Positions 1 through 7,245 are shown, counted from the first letter of the stretch. The stretch: 9,567 nt of DNA from Dehalococcoidales bacterium (GCA_016926115.1 JAFGPF010000004.1:1-9567); one strand, 5' to 3'. Notes: generated from the letters alone by a model not told the origin. Program-made: numbers and translations.

Positions 1-1050
1 CAGTCCCCGGGTAAGGTCCAGGTTCTTTTTCATACGGTGCGGGAAGACCTGCAGCCGTTTCATCACCGAGGTAAACAGCGCCAGGACATAGTCAATAACC
101 AGGCAGGCGTCCGGCAGGATGATGCGCTCGTTGGAGGAGTGGCTGATATCGCGTTCGTGCCAGAGGGCGATATTTTCCATCGACGTCAGCGCGTAACCCC
201 GGACAAGTCGCGCCAGTCCGGACACCCGCTCGCAGAGTTCCGGATTTCGCTTGTGAGGCATCGATGATGAGCCCATCTGCCCGGCGCTGAAAGGCTCCTC
301 GACCTCTCTGACCTCGGTCTTTTGCAGTGCCCTAATTTCTGTGGCGAACTTTTCCAGCGACCCCGACATGATGGCGAGGGTGGTGATGAACTCGGCATGA
401 CGGTCGCGCTGGAGTACCTGGTTGGATATCGGGGCGGGGGCAAGACCCAGTTTTTTACATGCCCTCTGCTCGACCTCCGGCGTTACCGTGGCATATGTGC
501 CGACCGTCCCGGAAATCTTGCCTACGGATATTATTTTCTTGGCTTCGGAAAGGCGGTGCAGGTTACGCCGCATCTCTTCGACCCAGAGTGCTGCCTTCAG
601 CCCGAACGTAGTCGGTTCGGCGTGTATGCCGTGGCTGCGGCCTATCATTACCGTGTATTTGTTTTCTATCGCTCTTTGTGCCAGGACATTAGTGAGTTCC
701 TTCACATCCTGTATTAATATATCGGATGCTTCGACGAGTTGCAGGCTGGTGGCGGTATCCCAGACGTCGGAGGAGGTAAGACCGAGGTGGATATAACGGG
801 ACTCCTCACCGAGGCTTTCCGCCACGGAGCCCAGGAAGGCGGTAACGTCATGGTGCGTCTCTTTGAGAATCTCCGCCATACGCTTGAGATTGACCTTGGC
901 GAGTTTTATCTTGGGAAGGGCTTTCCGCGGGATTACGCCGAGTTCCGCCCAGGCATCGCAGACGGCTATTTCAACTTCTAGCCACTTGTTGTACTTATTC
1001 TCGTTGCTCCATACCTTATCCATTTCAGGGCGCGAATAACGTTCAATCAT
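1..1050 (-). CDS. purB: Adenylosuccinate lyase, C-terminus cut by window edge
   Basis: Cytoplasmic lyase acting twice in purine synthesis: it splits SAICAR to AICAR and adenylosuccinate to AMP, releasing fumarate each time. The frame is open from an ATG at 1050 to base 1, giving 350 residues of a family usually near 430, so roughly the last 80 lie outside. Visible family landmarks are LTSSDVWDTA at 91-100, the His pair HHD at 67-69, GRSHGIHAEPTTFG at 137-150 with a catalytic-type His, and the fumarase/lyase signature SSSMPHKRNP at 261-270, whose serine lies in the mobile active-site loop. The N-terminus MIERYSRPEM is typical of the bacterial short form. The ATG overlaps the purE stop by four bases (ATGA), which suggests translational coupling. 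No motif looks damaged. Identity is very secure. Confidence 0.96.
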   Translation of the reverse strand, partial: MIERYSRPEMDKVWSNENKYNKWLEVEIAVCDAWAELGVIPRKALPKIKLAKVNLKRMAEILKETHHDVTAFLGSVAESLGEESRYIHLGLTSSDVWDTATSLQLVEASDILIQDVKELTNVLAQRAIENKYTVMIGRSHGIHAEPTTFGLKAALWVEEMRRNLHRLSEAKKIISVGKISGTVGTYATVTPEVEQRACKKLGLAPAPISNQVLQRDRHAEFITTLAIMSGSLEKFATEIRALQKTEVREVEEPFSAGQMGSSSMPHKRNPELCERVSGLARLVRGYALTSMENIALWHERDISHSSNERIILPDACLVIDYVLALFTSVMKRLQVFPHRMKKNLDLTRGL

Positions 1051-1520
1051 TTGCCTTCTCCTTGTAATTCGCTCCGGTATTTGTCGTAAGCCTGCCTGAT
1101 TTTATCATACTTGAGACCCAGTATCTCCGCCGCCAGGAAAGCGGCGTTCCTGGCTCCGGCGCTGCCGATTGCCATGCAGGCGACCGGTATACCGCCGGGC
1201 ATCTGGACGATTGAGTACAGGGCGTCCACGCCTTTAAGCTCCCCGCTGGACATGGGAATACCTATCACCGGCAGGGTCGTCCAGCTTGCCAGGACTCCCG
1301 GCAGATGCGCCGCCATGCCCGCGGCGGCGATGATTACTTCGATGCCTTTTTCACGGGCGGACTGGGCGTATTCTTTGGCTTTTTCCGGGGTGCGGTGGGC
1401 GGATATGATATTGACCTCGTGGTAGATATCGAGTTGCTTTAGTACGTTAAGAGTCGCCTGTAGCGTCTCCGCGTCCGACTTTGAACCCATTACCACACCG
1501 ACTAAAGGCTTATTGTTCAT
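1047..1520 (-). CDS. purE: N5-carboxyaminoimidazole ribonucleotide mutase
   Basis: PurE moves the carboxyl group of N5-CAIR to carbon, making CAIR in de novo purine synthesis; it acts as a cytoplasmic octamer in known bacteria. The 157 residues match the usual class I length. Key motifs are GSKSD at 12-16 (phosphate binding), SAHRTP at 40-45 with the catalytic-type His42, and AAGMAAHLPGV at 66-76. The AAHLPG form points to class I (mutase) rather than the animal-type class II carboxylase. Class I normally needs PurK to make N5-CAIR, and no purK is in the window. The ATG at 1520 has a GAGGT ribosome site at 1528-1532 with 7-base spacing. That site lies at the edge of a palindromic repeat. The stop overlaps the purB start. 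Confidence 0.96.
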   Translation of the reverse strand: MNNKPLVGVVMGSKSDAETLQATLNVLKQLDIYHEVNIISAHRTPEKAKEYAQSAREKGIEVIIAAAGMAAHLPGVLASWTTLPVIGIPMSSGELKGVDALYSIVQMPGGIPVACMAIGSAGARNAAFLAAEILGLKYDKIRQAYDKYRSELQGEGK

Positions 1521-1527
1521 ATTTTCT

Positions 1528-1599
1528 ACCTCATCCCCTGTGTCCCCCTCTCCTTCAAAGGAGAGGGGGAGAGGTCAGGAAGAGGGGCTTTGCCCCTCT
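1528..1599. repeat. Palindromic intergenic repeat with two hairpins, purD-purE gap
   Basis: The 89-base gap between purD and purE is nearly filled by inverted repeats. A perfect 12-bp stem spans 1544-1555 and 1558-1569 with only two bases between arms (CCCCCTCTCCTT/AAGGAGAGGGGG). A second perfect 8-bp stem spans 1581-1588 and 1592-1599 with a TTT loop (AGAGGGGC/GCCCCTCT). Outside the first stem, ACCTC at 1528-1532 is complementary to GAGGT at 1571-1575, so the structure can extend. Neither hairpin is followed by a run of T on the minus strand, so it does not look like an intrinsic terminator for the operon. From memory, CCCTCTCC-type palindromes occur as dispersed REP- or MITE-like repeats in some bacteria. 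Only one copy is visible here, so dispersal is inferred. Confidence 0.75.
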
Positions 1600-1609
1600 A
1601 AAACTCCCC

Positions 1610-2872
1610 TTATTTTTCTAAATCGGCGATATCCTTCCTGTAGTGGCACCCCTCGAATTTTATACGCGGTATGTTTTTATACACCTTGTCCCTGGCTTCC
1701 GCCAGGTCCTTGCCGGCGGCTACCACGGTAAGGATACGACCGCCGCTGGTCATTATCTCTCCCTCAGGACTCACCCTCGTACCGGCGTGAAATACCATTA
1801 TATCATCATCGACGTCATCCAGTCCGGTTATTGGGAAGCCGGTCTGGTATTTACCCGGATAGCCACCGGACGCCACGACCACGCCGACACAGGCTTCTTC
1901 GCTCCACTCGATGTTGATATTGGCGAGCTCGTTATTGACCACCGCCATCATGATATCCACCAGATCCGTCTTCAAGCGGGGCAGGACTACCTGCGCCTCG
2001 GGGTCGCCGAAGCGGGCATTGAATTCAATCACTTTGGGCATATGATTGGTAATCATCAGGCCGCCGTAGAGGATACCTTTATACGCCCGTCCTTCGTCCG
2101 CCAGGGCCAGAATGGTCGGCTCCATGATGGTCTTGATGATGATGTTCCCCAGCGCCTCGCTGTAAAATGGGGGAAGACTGTAGCTGCCCATGCCTCCCGT
2201 GTTCGGTCCCTTGTTATCGTCGTAGATGCGCTTGTAGTCGCAGGCGGGCACGGTCGGAACGACTGTCTTGCCGTCCGTGAAGGTGAAATAGCTCATCTCT
2301 CTGCCGTAGAGGTACTCCTCGACGACCACCCGGTTGCCTGCGGCGCCGAACGATTTTGCTTTCATCATGGAGGTCAGTGCCTCTTCCGCCTGAAGTGCAG
2401 ACTCCGCGATGATTACCCCCTTGCCGGCGGCAAGCCCGTCGGCTTTGATGACTATCGGCGGGGTCTGCTCGCGGGCGTATGCCTTCGCCTTTTCCAGGTC
2501 GGAAAAGCTGGCGCTACGGGCGCAGGGTATGCCGTGCCTCTGCATGAGTTCCTTGGTGAAGACCTTGCTGGACTCTATCTCGGCGGCGCCCTTGCTGGCC
2601 CCGAAGATGGGCAGGCGATTGGCGAGGAACGTGTCCGCGATTCCTGCGGCGAGGGGACCCTCCGGACCGACGACGGTAAGGTCGATGCGGTTCGCCTGGG
2701 CGAATTTCAGCAACTCCCCGATATCTTCAGCCTTGATATCCACGTTCTGCGCCAGTTTTGCAGTCCCGGCGTTCCCGGGCGCGGCAAATATCTCATCGAC
2801 CTTGGAGCTTTGTGCCAGTTTCCAGACTATAGTATGCTCTCTGGCGCCGCTGCCAACTACTAATATCTTCAG
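1610..2872 (-). CDS. purD: Phosphoribosylamine-glycine ligase, probable CTG start
   Basis: ATP-grasp enzyme joining glycine to phosphoribosylamine to make GAR, the second step of de novo purine synthesis. With the start placed at CTG 2870-2872 the protein has 420 residues, the normal family length. The first GTG is at codon 44 and would remove the N-terminal domain. The region before that GTG clearly encodes PurD: VVGSGAREHT at 5-14 and APGNAG at 31-36. Further motifs are VVGPEGPLAAG at 67-77, the ATP-grasp loop IKADGLAAGKGV at 142-153, KGPNTGGMGSYS at 221-232, and EFNARFGDPEAQ at 283-294 with metal-binding Glu and Asn. GSGAREHT replaces the common GxGGREH, a mild change. An in-frame TGA lies 33 bases before the CTG with no ATG, GTG or TTG between. 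Function is certain; the start codon is inferred. Confidence 0.95.
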   Translation of the reverse strand: MKILVVGSGAREHTIVWKLAQSSKVDEIFAAPGNAGTAKLAQNVDIKAEDIGELLKFAQANRIDLTVVGPEGPLAAGIADTFLANRLPIFGASKGAAEIESSKVFTKELMQRHGIPCARSASFSDLEKAKAYAREQTPPIVIKADGLAAGKGVIIAESALQAEEALTSMMKAKSFGAAGNRVVVEEYLYGREMSYFTFTDGKTVVPTVPACDYKRIYDDNKGPNTGGMGSYSLPPFYSEALGNIIIKTIMEPTILALADEGRAYKGILYGGLMITNHMPKVIEFNARFGDPEAQVVLPRLKTDLVDIMMAVVNNELANINIEWSEEACVGVVVASGGYPGKYQTGFPITGLDDVDDDIMVFHAGTRVSPEGEIMTSGGRILTVVAAGKDLAEARDKVYKNIPRIKFEGCHYRKDIADLEK

Positions 2873-2878
2873 TTTGTG

Positions 2879-2883
2879 CCTCC
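2879..2883 (-). promoter_or_regulatory. Shine-Dalgarno site deciding the purD CTG start
   Basis: GGAGG on the minus strand lies six bases before CTG 2870-2872, an ideal spacing. No ATG, GTG or TTG stands in frame near it, so this site is the main support for CTG initiation of purD. Confidence 0.75.
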
Positions 2884-2904
2884 GTATTCCTTTTTTAACG
2901 TCTC

Positions 2905-2910
2905 ATTATA
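2905..2910 (-). promoter_or_regulatory. Possible internal promoter -10 box before purD
   Basis: A perfect TATAAT reads on the minus strand in the 62-base gap upstream of purD. Start of transcription would fall near 2898, giving a leader of about 25 bases that includes the GGAGG site. No good -35 TTGACA lies 16-18 bases upstream and there is no TGn extension, so activity is uncertain. It would give purD-purE-purB expression independent of guaA. Confidence 0.4.
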
Positions 2911-2934
2911 CGCCATATATCAATAGCCGTACCA

Positions 2935-3768
2935 CTACCAGTGGATAAACACGTCCTCAACAGTATACGATGAAAACTCAGATTCATACCAGTGATCGCC
3001 CAGCTCTGATTCCATCAGTTCGAGCGTCTGTTCCTGCCGGAGTAAATCATTCTCCCAGTCTGATATCCTCTTTGCTTCAGGTGAGCCGATGGTATATACC
3101 TTGCCTCTAATTTCCTGATTATACCTGTCTACTTCCTCGTTGAAGGCGTTCAGCATTTTCTCATACTCCAGCCATTTCTTTTCGCTGTCAGCATAGAAGT
3201 CGTACTCAAGGATGTAGTATTCATACGGCATTGATGTTACGCGGTCGATATGCAGTACGCCGTACCTCTTGCCGACCTCGAGGTATGCGATGGTGTCCCA
3301 GCTTTTAGCCTCGCTGCCGTCATCCGAGAACGTCCTGCCGTTGGTGCAGTCAATGTAGACCAGCCCTTTATCCGTTGTCTCGAAGGCGTTGATGGCGTGT
3401 CCTTCCTCCGAGCCTTCAAAGCATATTGCCACCCAGCCGGCGCGTATGCCGACGGCTTCCGCGTTGTTATGGACCTCCTCGGCGAAGTCGGCGCAGACAT
3501 AGGCGTTCTCGCCCTCCCGGATATAGGGCTTTTTATCGGTGTTGTCGATATTGATGAACGCCACCAGTTCATCGAAGGTCGGGTCGGCAGCCTCGGGATT
3601 GTTCTTGAGGATAATCGCTTCCCCGTCCGCCCCGCATTCGATTTTCCCGTCCCGGGTATATATAAAATCCGAGTTGTTACATGCCCCGGAAACGGGAACA
3701 ACTAATAGTGAAATAATGATAAAGCTAATGGAAATAAAGGTAAAGGCTGCCTTCTTTATCTGTCTCAC
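2935..3768 (-). CDS. Secreted protein with transglutaminase-like Cys-His-Asp core
   Basis: A 277-residue protein of no recognised named family. Residues 1-29 form a signal peptide: RQIKK, then a hydrophobic core FTFISISFIIISLLVV, ending VSGA. Cys30 follows, but SGAC is a poor lipobox, so ordinary secretion is more likely than lipidation. The middle carries YVCADFA with Cys92, EEGHAINAF with His124 and GLVYIDCT with Asp140. This order and spacing resemble the Cys-His-Asp triad of transglutaminase-like and papain-like folds. The C-terminal part from about 190 to 255 is charged and probably helical or coiled-coil. The only standard start is GTG 3766-3768, directly after an in-frame TAA. It overlaps the AAGAGGTGA ribosome site, and ATA 3757-3759 is a better spaced rival giving an (M)KKAAF signal start. 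The gene sits between an 84-residue membrane protein (20-base gap) and purD. Enzyme activity and substrate are unknown. Confidence 0.8.
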   Translation of the reverse strand: MRQIKKAAFTFISISFIIISLLVVPVSGACNNSDFIYTRDGKIECGADGEAIILKNNPEAADPTFDELVAFINIDNTDKKPYIREGENAYVCADFAEEVHNNAEAVGIRAGWVAICFEGSEEGHAINAFETTDKGLVYIDCTNGRTFSDDGSEAKSWDTIAYLEVGKRYGVLHIDRVTSMPYEYYILEYDFYADSEKKWLEYEKMLNAFNEEVDRYNQEIRGKVYTIGSPEAKRISDWENDLLRQEQTLELMESELGDHWYESEFSSYTVEDVFIHW

Positions 3769-3788
3769 CTCTTATGTGTGGCGTTATG

Positions 3789-4043
3789 TTAGTGCGTGAA
3801 CTGCCCCACGATATATGTAATGGCGCCTCCGGTACAGGCTTGCAGTAATGCCAGGAAGATGGTAAGAAAATCTATTTTATCACCGTTTCTTAACTTGGTA
3901 CGCGGATAAGTAATCAGGATTATCAGCGCCCAGAATACGGCTGCCCAGGGGTGCCAGCCGGCAAAGCCGGTTAACCAGCCTAACAGTGCTCCGGGTACGG
4001 CCACCCAGGCTATTACAACCAGGGGCAATAAGATGATATCCAT
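3789..4043 (-). CDS. Small membrane protein, three predicted helices
   Basis: An 84-residue hydrophobic protein that I do not recognise. Three membrane segments are visible: about 3-27, 30-46 and 57-79. The basic loop RTKLRNGDK at 48-56 between the second and third suggests that loop faces the cytoplasm, with the N-terminus also inside by the positive-inside rule. No catalytic motif is visible. The ATG at 4043 is the only standard start after an in-frame TAA; the nearest AGGAG is 12 bases upstream, longer than ideal, so expression may be weak. The gene lies 38 bases after the lipoprotein gene and 20 bases before the secreted transglutaminase-like gene, all on one strand. It might help those envelope proteins, but only position supports that. 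Confidence 0.75.
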   Translation of the reverse strand: MDIILLPLVVIAWVAVPGALLGWLTGFAGWHPWAAVFWALIILITYPRTKLRNGDKIDFLTIFLALLQACTGGAITYIVGQFTH

Positions 4044-4081
4044 AATTAATATTTACTCCTGATGAACGATTTCTAATTTTA

Positions 4082-5539
4082 CTACGGGTCGATTCTTTCC
4101 GCTTTATAAAATCCCCTGGCTGCCGATTCCAGTCCCTGGAAGGTGGCGTCGAGGGTAAACTGCCAGACGATTGTGCCCTCGCGGGTGACTTCCAGTATTT
4201 TGGTTGTACCGGTAATTAACGTGTTACCGTTCGGTAACCGGTTGGCGTCTCTGACGGGCCAGTTGTTCCGGTCAGGTATCACGAATTGCCAGAGGATTTC
4301 GCCTGTGTCCGGGTTAAACTCGATTATAGTATGGGGCGTGTCGTGGTTGGCGACGAGTATATTGCCGTCGGGAAGGACCGCCGGGTCGTGCTGGTCAACG
4401 AGGAAGTCCTCCCCATAGGTGGCGACTACTTCTCCCCGGGGGTCTACTTCCGCCAGCATATTAAAGTTTCTCGGGCTTAGCAGCGTATTGCCGTTGGTTA
4501 ATCTGGTAACGGCGTTGGTATGAGTCCAGCCCTGGTTGTATATCTCGTCATAAGGCGGTTTATCGTAGTAGTCCCCGGCTCTCCATGACCAGACAATCTC
4601 TCCCGCCGGATTTACTTCCTTCACCTGGGCGTCGTTTATGGTGTCCTCGTTGCCGAATACCATTATGGTATTCCCGTTCGGCAGACGGTCGGCGTCGTGG
4701 GATACTTTGGCGTCCACGTACGACCAGACGGTACTGCCGCTGCGGTCGACCTCATATACGCCACTTCCGGGCAGTACCAGCAGTACATTGTCGTTCGGCA
4801 GTAATTCCACGTCGAAGCCGGGATTGGTGTACTGCCTTAAGTTCTGGGGAAGCACGTATTCCCAGATAATCTCCCCCAGCATATTAACCTCGATTACTCT
4901 GGGGCTTTGGATGTTGTGGTTGTCCGGTAAAAGGGTCGTTCCCGCCCAGGCTTTGTCGGAAAGGTATATATCCGCTTCCATGTCCGGGTCTGCTGTCCCC
5001 CGGGGCATTGCCGTGGGCGTAGCGCTGACACTGGTTACCTGCGTATTCTCGTTGCCGCTTTCATCTACGGCGATTACTGCGAAGTAATACGGAGTACCGT
5101 CTTCCAGGAAGCGTACCTGACAGTTGCACACGTTGATATCCGTAATCGTCACGGATGGTTCCATAGCGTTGATAACGGTTATCTCTGCTACACCTACGTA
5201 AACCTTGTAACCGGAGCAGTCTCCGGCGGTGCTCTTGTCCCACCACAGGTTTACCTTGCCGTCGTAGGCATTGGCGGCTATCAGCCCGGTTATCACGGGT
5301 GGTGGGGTTGTATCCGCTGGCTTTGGGGGAGGCGCCGGTTCAGGTTCTTGCTCCGGTTCGGGTGTGGGTTCCGGTTGTTTTGCCGGCTCAGGTTCAGGTT
5401 CAGGCGCGGGTTCCTTGGCCGGTGTTTCCTGCTGTGCGGGTTCCGGGGCTGGCTTTTCAGCCGGTGCCGATTGGCAGGCGGTGAAGATGAGCATGACGAT
5501 AATGATAGAAGTAAGAAAAGCAAGTGATAGGTGGCGCAT
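4082..5539 (-). CDS. Lipoprotein with FN3-like and arylsulfotransferase-like propeller domains
   Basis: The product has 485 residues from ATG 5537-5539, chosen because GGAGG lies 7 bases upstream and the protein then begins with a clean signal peptide. An ATG 30 bases earlier overlaps the guaA end and adds a non-signal leader. Residues 1-22 end in FTAC, so Cys22 is probably lipidated and the protein anchored outside the membrane. Residues 23-81 are a proline/glutamate linker, 82-176 an FN3-like domain (YKVYVG, PYYFAVIAVDESGNE), and 203-461 about six blades with recurring LPNGNT, EV-x3-G and IVW elements. This resembles the ASST family of six-bladed propellers. His281, His340, Arg357 and His384 may match the AssT His252, His356, Arg374 and His436 active site; the first spacing fits best (17 versus 18 residues from His to Arg). 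This alignment is from memory. A sulfotransferase or a non-catalytic PQQ-like propeller are both possible. Confidence 0.85.
   Translation of the reverse strand: MRHLSLAFLTSIIIVMLIFTACQSAPAEKPAPEPAQQETPAKEPAPEPEPEPAKQPEPTPEPEQEPEPAPPPKPADTTPPPVITGLIAANAYDGKVNLWWDKSTAGDCSGYKVYVGVAEITVINAMEPSVTITDINVCNCQVRFLEDGTPYYFAVIAVDESGNENTQVTSVSATPTAMPRGTADPDMEADIYLSDKAWAGTTLLPDNHNIQSPRVIEVNMLGEIIWEYVLPQNLRQYTNPGFDVELLPNDNVLLVLPGSGVYEVDRSGSTVWSYVDAKVSHDADRLPNGNTIMVFGNEDTINDAQVKEVNPAGEIVWSWRAGDYYDKPPYDEIYNQGWTHTNAVTRLTNGNTLLSPRNFNMLAEVDPRGEVVATYGEDFLVDQHDPAVLPDGNILVANHDTPHTIIEFNPDTGEILWQFVIPDRNNWPVRDANRLPNGNTLITGTTKILEVTREGTIVWQFTLDATFQGLESAARGFYKAERIDP
5318..5464 (-). repeat. Low-complexity Pro-Glu linker coding tract
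   Basis: Codons 26-74 of the lipoprotein are a biased run of proline, glutamate, alanine and lysine, encoded by irregular short repeats of the GAACC/GAGCC type. It acts as a flexible spacer between the lipid anchor and the folded domains, a common design for surface lipoproteins. Such tracts tend to vary in length between strains. Confidence 0.8.
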
Positions 5540-5559
5540 TTTGGGACCTCCCTTATCTC

Positions 5560-7245
5560 TTACTCCCATTCAATCGTGGAGGGGGGCTTGGAGGTAATGT
5601 CGTAGACGACGCGGTTGATGCCGTCTACCTCGTTGACGATGCGATTTGAAATACGCGCCAGGAGGTCGTAGGGCAGGCGCGCCCAGTCTGCCGTCATGGC
5701 GTCATCGCTGGTGACGGCTCGTACTGCCGCCAGGTAGCTATACGTGCGGAAGTCGCCCATGACCCCCACCGAACGCACGTCGGTAAGCACGCAGAAGCTC
5801 TGCCAGAGCTGGCGGTACAGCTTGGCTTTCTTAATCTCGTTCATCAATATAAAATCGGCGCTGCGCAGGATTTCCAGTTTCTCGCGGGTTACTTCCCCGA
5901 TGCAGCGGATGGCGAGTCCGGGTCCGGGGAACGGCTGCCGCCAGACCATTTCCTCGGGCAGGCCCAGTTCCGCGCCGACGAGCCGCACCTCGTCCTTGAA
6001 GAGGAAACGCAGCGGCTCCAGCAGCTTTAACGTCATCTTGGCGGGCAGTCCTCCGACGTTGTGGTGCGACTTTATCTTGGCGGAGGCGGTGCTGACCGAC
6101 GACACGCTTTCGATGACATCAGGGTAGAGCGTGCCCTGGGCGAGGAAGTCCACCTTGCCGATTTTATTGGCTTCATCCTCGAAGACCCTGATAAACTCCT
6201 CACCGATTATCTTACGCTTCTCTTCGGGGTCGACGACGCCCTTGAGCCGGTCCAGGAACCTGTCCGTGGCGTCGACGAAGATTATATTCATACCCAGGTT
6301 GTTCTTAAAGACTGCCAGCGTCCTGTCCGCTTCCTCCCTCCGCAGCAGTCCGTTATTGACGAAGATGCAGGTAAGCTGGTCGCCGATAGCCCGGTGAATG
6401 AGGGTAGCGACCACTGACGAGTCCACTCCCCCCGAGAGGGCGTTGATGACCTTGCCGCCTCTCACCTGTTCCTTAATCCTGTCCATGCTTTCGCTGACGA
6501 AGTTACCCATCGTCCAGTTGCCCTTGCAGCGGCAGACCTTCTGGACGAAGTTACGCAGGATAGTCTTGCCTTCCGGCGTGTGGACAACCTCCGGGTGAAA
6601 CTGGAGCCCGTAGATGCCTTTCTTGTCGCCGATGACGGCATAGGGCGAGTTCTCCGTATGGGCGAGGGCGCTGAAACCCGGCGGCATTTCTTCTATTCTA
6701 TCGCCGTGGCTCATCCATACCGTCGTGGACTCGGGCAGCCTGGCGAACAGTGGCGAGTCTACCTGGTTGATGTGAAGTACGGCGTGTCCGTACTCGCGCT
6801 TGGCGCCTGGCTTCACCTGCCCGCCCAGCTGCTTGGAAATGACCTGCATTCCGTAGCAGATACCCAGCACCGGCAGCCCGCTTTCGTAGACGTAGGCGGG
6901 GGCGAGTGGCGCGTCCTTGGCGTAGACGCTGGCGGGTCCCCCGGAGAGGATGAATCCCTTGGGGTTAAGCGGGGCGATTTTCTCCCACGGTGTGTCGTGG
7001 GGCAGCAGTTCGCAGTAGACCTGGCATTCGCGTACGCGGCGGGCAATCAGCATGTTGTACTGCGAGCCGAAGTCCAGCACGATGATTGCCTCGCGCTCGG
7101 CGCCGGAGACGGCCTCCTCGGTTTCCGCCGGTTGTTCGCCGCTGATTTCCTTGGCGATTTCGAGGTATGTTGAAACCTCGATATCGTCAGTGGTGGCTAC
7201 GCGGTGGCTTTCATCCTGGGGCGGGTTCTGATTTTCGTTTACCAT
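5560..7245 (-). CDS. guaA: GMP synthase, glutamine-hydrolysing, with N-terminal extension
   Basis: Cytoplasmic enzyme that makes GMP from XMP, ATP and glutamine. The class I amidotransferase domain runs from about 53 to 235, with GSQY at 60-63, nucleophile Cys130 in GICYGMQ, and the partner residues His217 and Glu219 in LQFHPEV. The ATP pyrophosphatase domain follows, with the P-loop SGGVDSS at 271-277, then the dimerisation domain ending in PPSTIEWE, the usual C-terminus. The protein has 561 residues against about 510-525 for most homologues. The excess is a hydrophilic, acidic N-terminal segment of about 50 residues. No ATG, GTG or TTG lies between it and the conserved AIIVLDFG strand, so the extension seems real. 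No Shine-Dalgarno precedes the ATG. The lipoprotein gene begins 20 bases after the stop. Confidence 0.97.
   Translation of the reverse strand: MVNENQNPPQDESHRVATTDDIEVSTYLEIAKEISGEQPAETEEAVSGAEREAIIVLDFGSQYNMLIARRVRECQVYCELLPHDTPWEKIAPLNPKGFILSGGPASVYAKDAPLAPAYVYESGLPVLGICYGMQVISKQLGGQVKPGAKREYGHAVLHINQVDSPLFARLPESTTVWMSHGDRIEEMPPGFSALAHTENSPYAVIGDKKGIYGLQFHPEVVHTPEGKTILRNFVQKVCRCKGNWTMGNFVSESMDRIKEQVRGGKVINALSGGVDSSVVATLIHRAIGDQLTCIFVNNGLLRREEADRTLAVFKNNLGMNIIFVDATDRFLDRLKGVVDPEEKRKIIGEEFIRVFEDEANKIGKVDFLAQGTLYPDVIESVSSVSTASAKIKSHHNVGGLPAKMTLKLLEPLRFLFKDEVRLVGAELGLPEEMVWRQPFPGPGLAIRCIGEVTREKLEILRSADFILMNEIKKAKLYRQLWQSFCVLTDVRSVGVMGDFRTYSYLAAVRAVTSDDAMTADWARLPYDLLARISNRIVNEVDGINRVVYDITSKPPSTIEWE

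Noticed and set aside
322..717. Plus-strand open frame opposite purB
   Set aside because: purB is continuous and conserved on the minus strand through the whole stretch.
1544..1599. Two hairpins considered as an intrinsic terminator
   Set aside because: No T run follows either stem on the minus strand, and the downstream purE and purB would be cut off.
1513..1731. Small plus-strand frame across the purD-purE gap
   Set aside because: It mostly translates the palindromic repeat and the antisense end of purD.
1643..2863. Long plus-strand open frame of 406 codons opposite purD
   Set aside because: It is the antisense shadow of a strongly conserved purD; its translation resembles no family and has no ribosome site context.
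3957..3971. Short GC hairpin CCGGC-AAA-GCCGG
   Set aside because: Lies inside the small membrane protein gene, has only five clear pairs and no T run.
5540..5569. Upstream ATG at 5567-5569 for the lipoprotein
   Set aside because: It overlaps the guaA end, lacks a good ribosome site and adds ten charged residues before the signal peptide; ATG 5539 has GGAGG seven bases upstream.
6580..7173. Plus-strand open frame of 197 codons opposite guaA
   Set aside because: Antisense shadow of guaA, with no recognisable domain.
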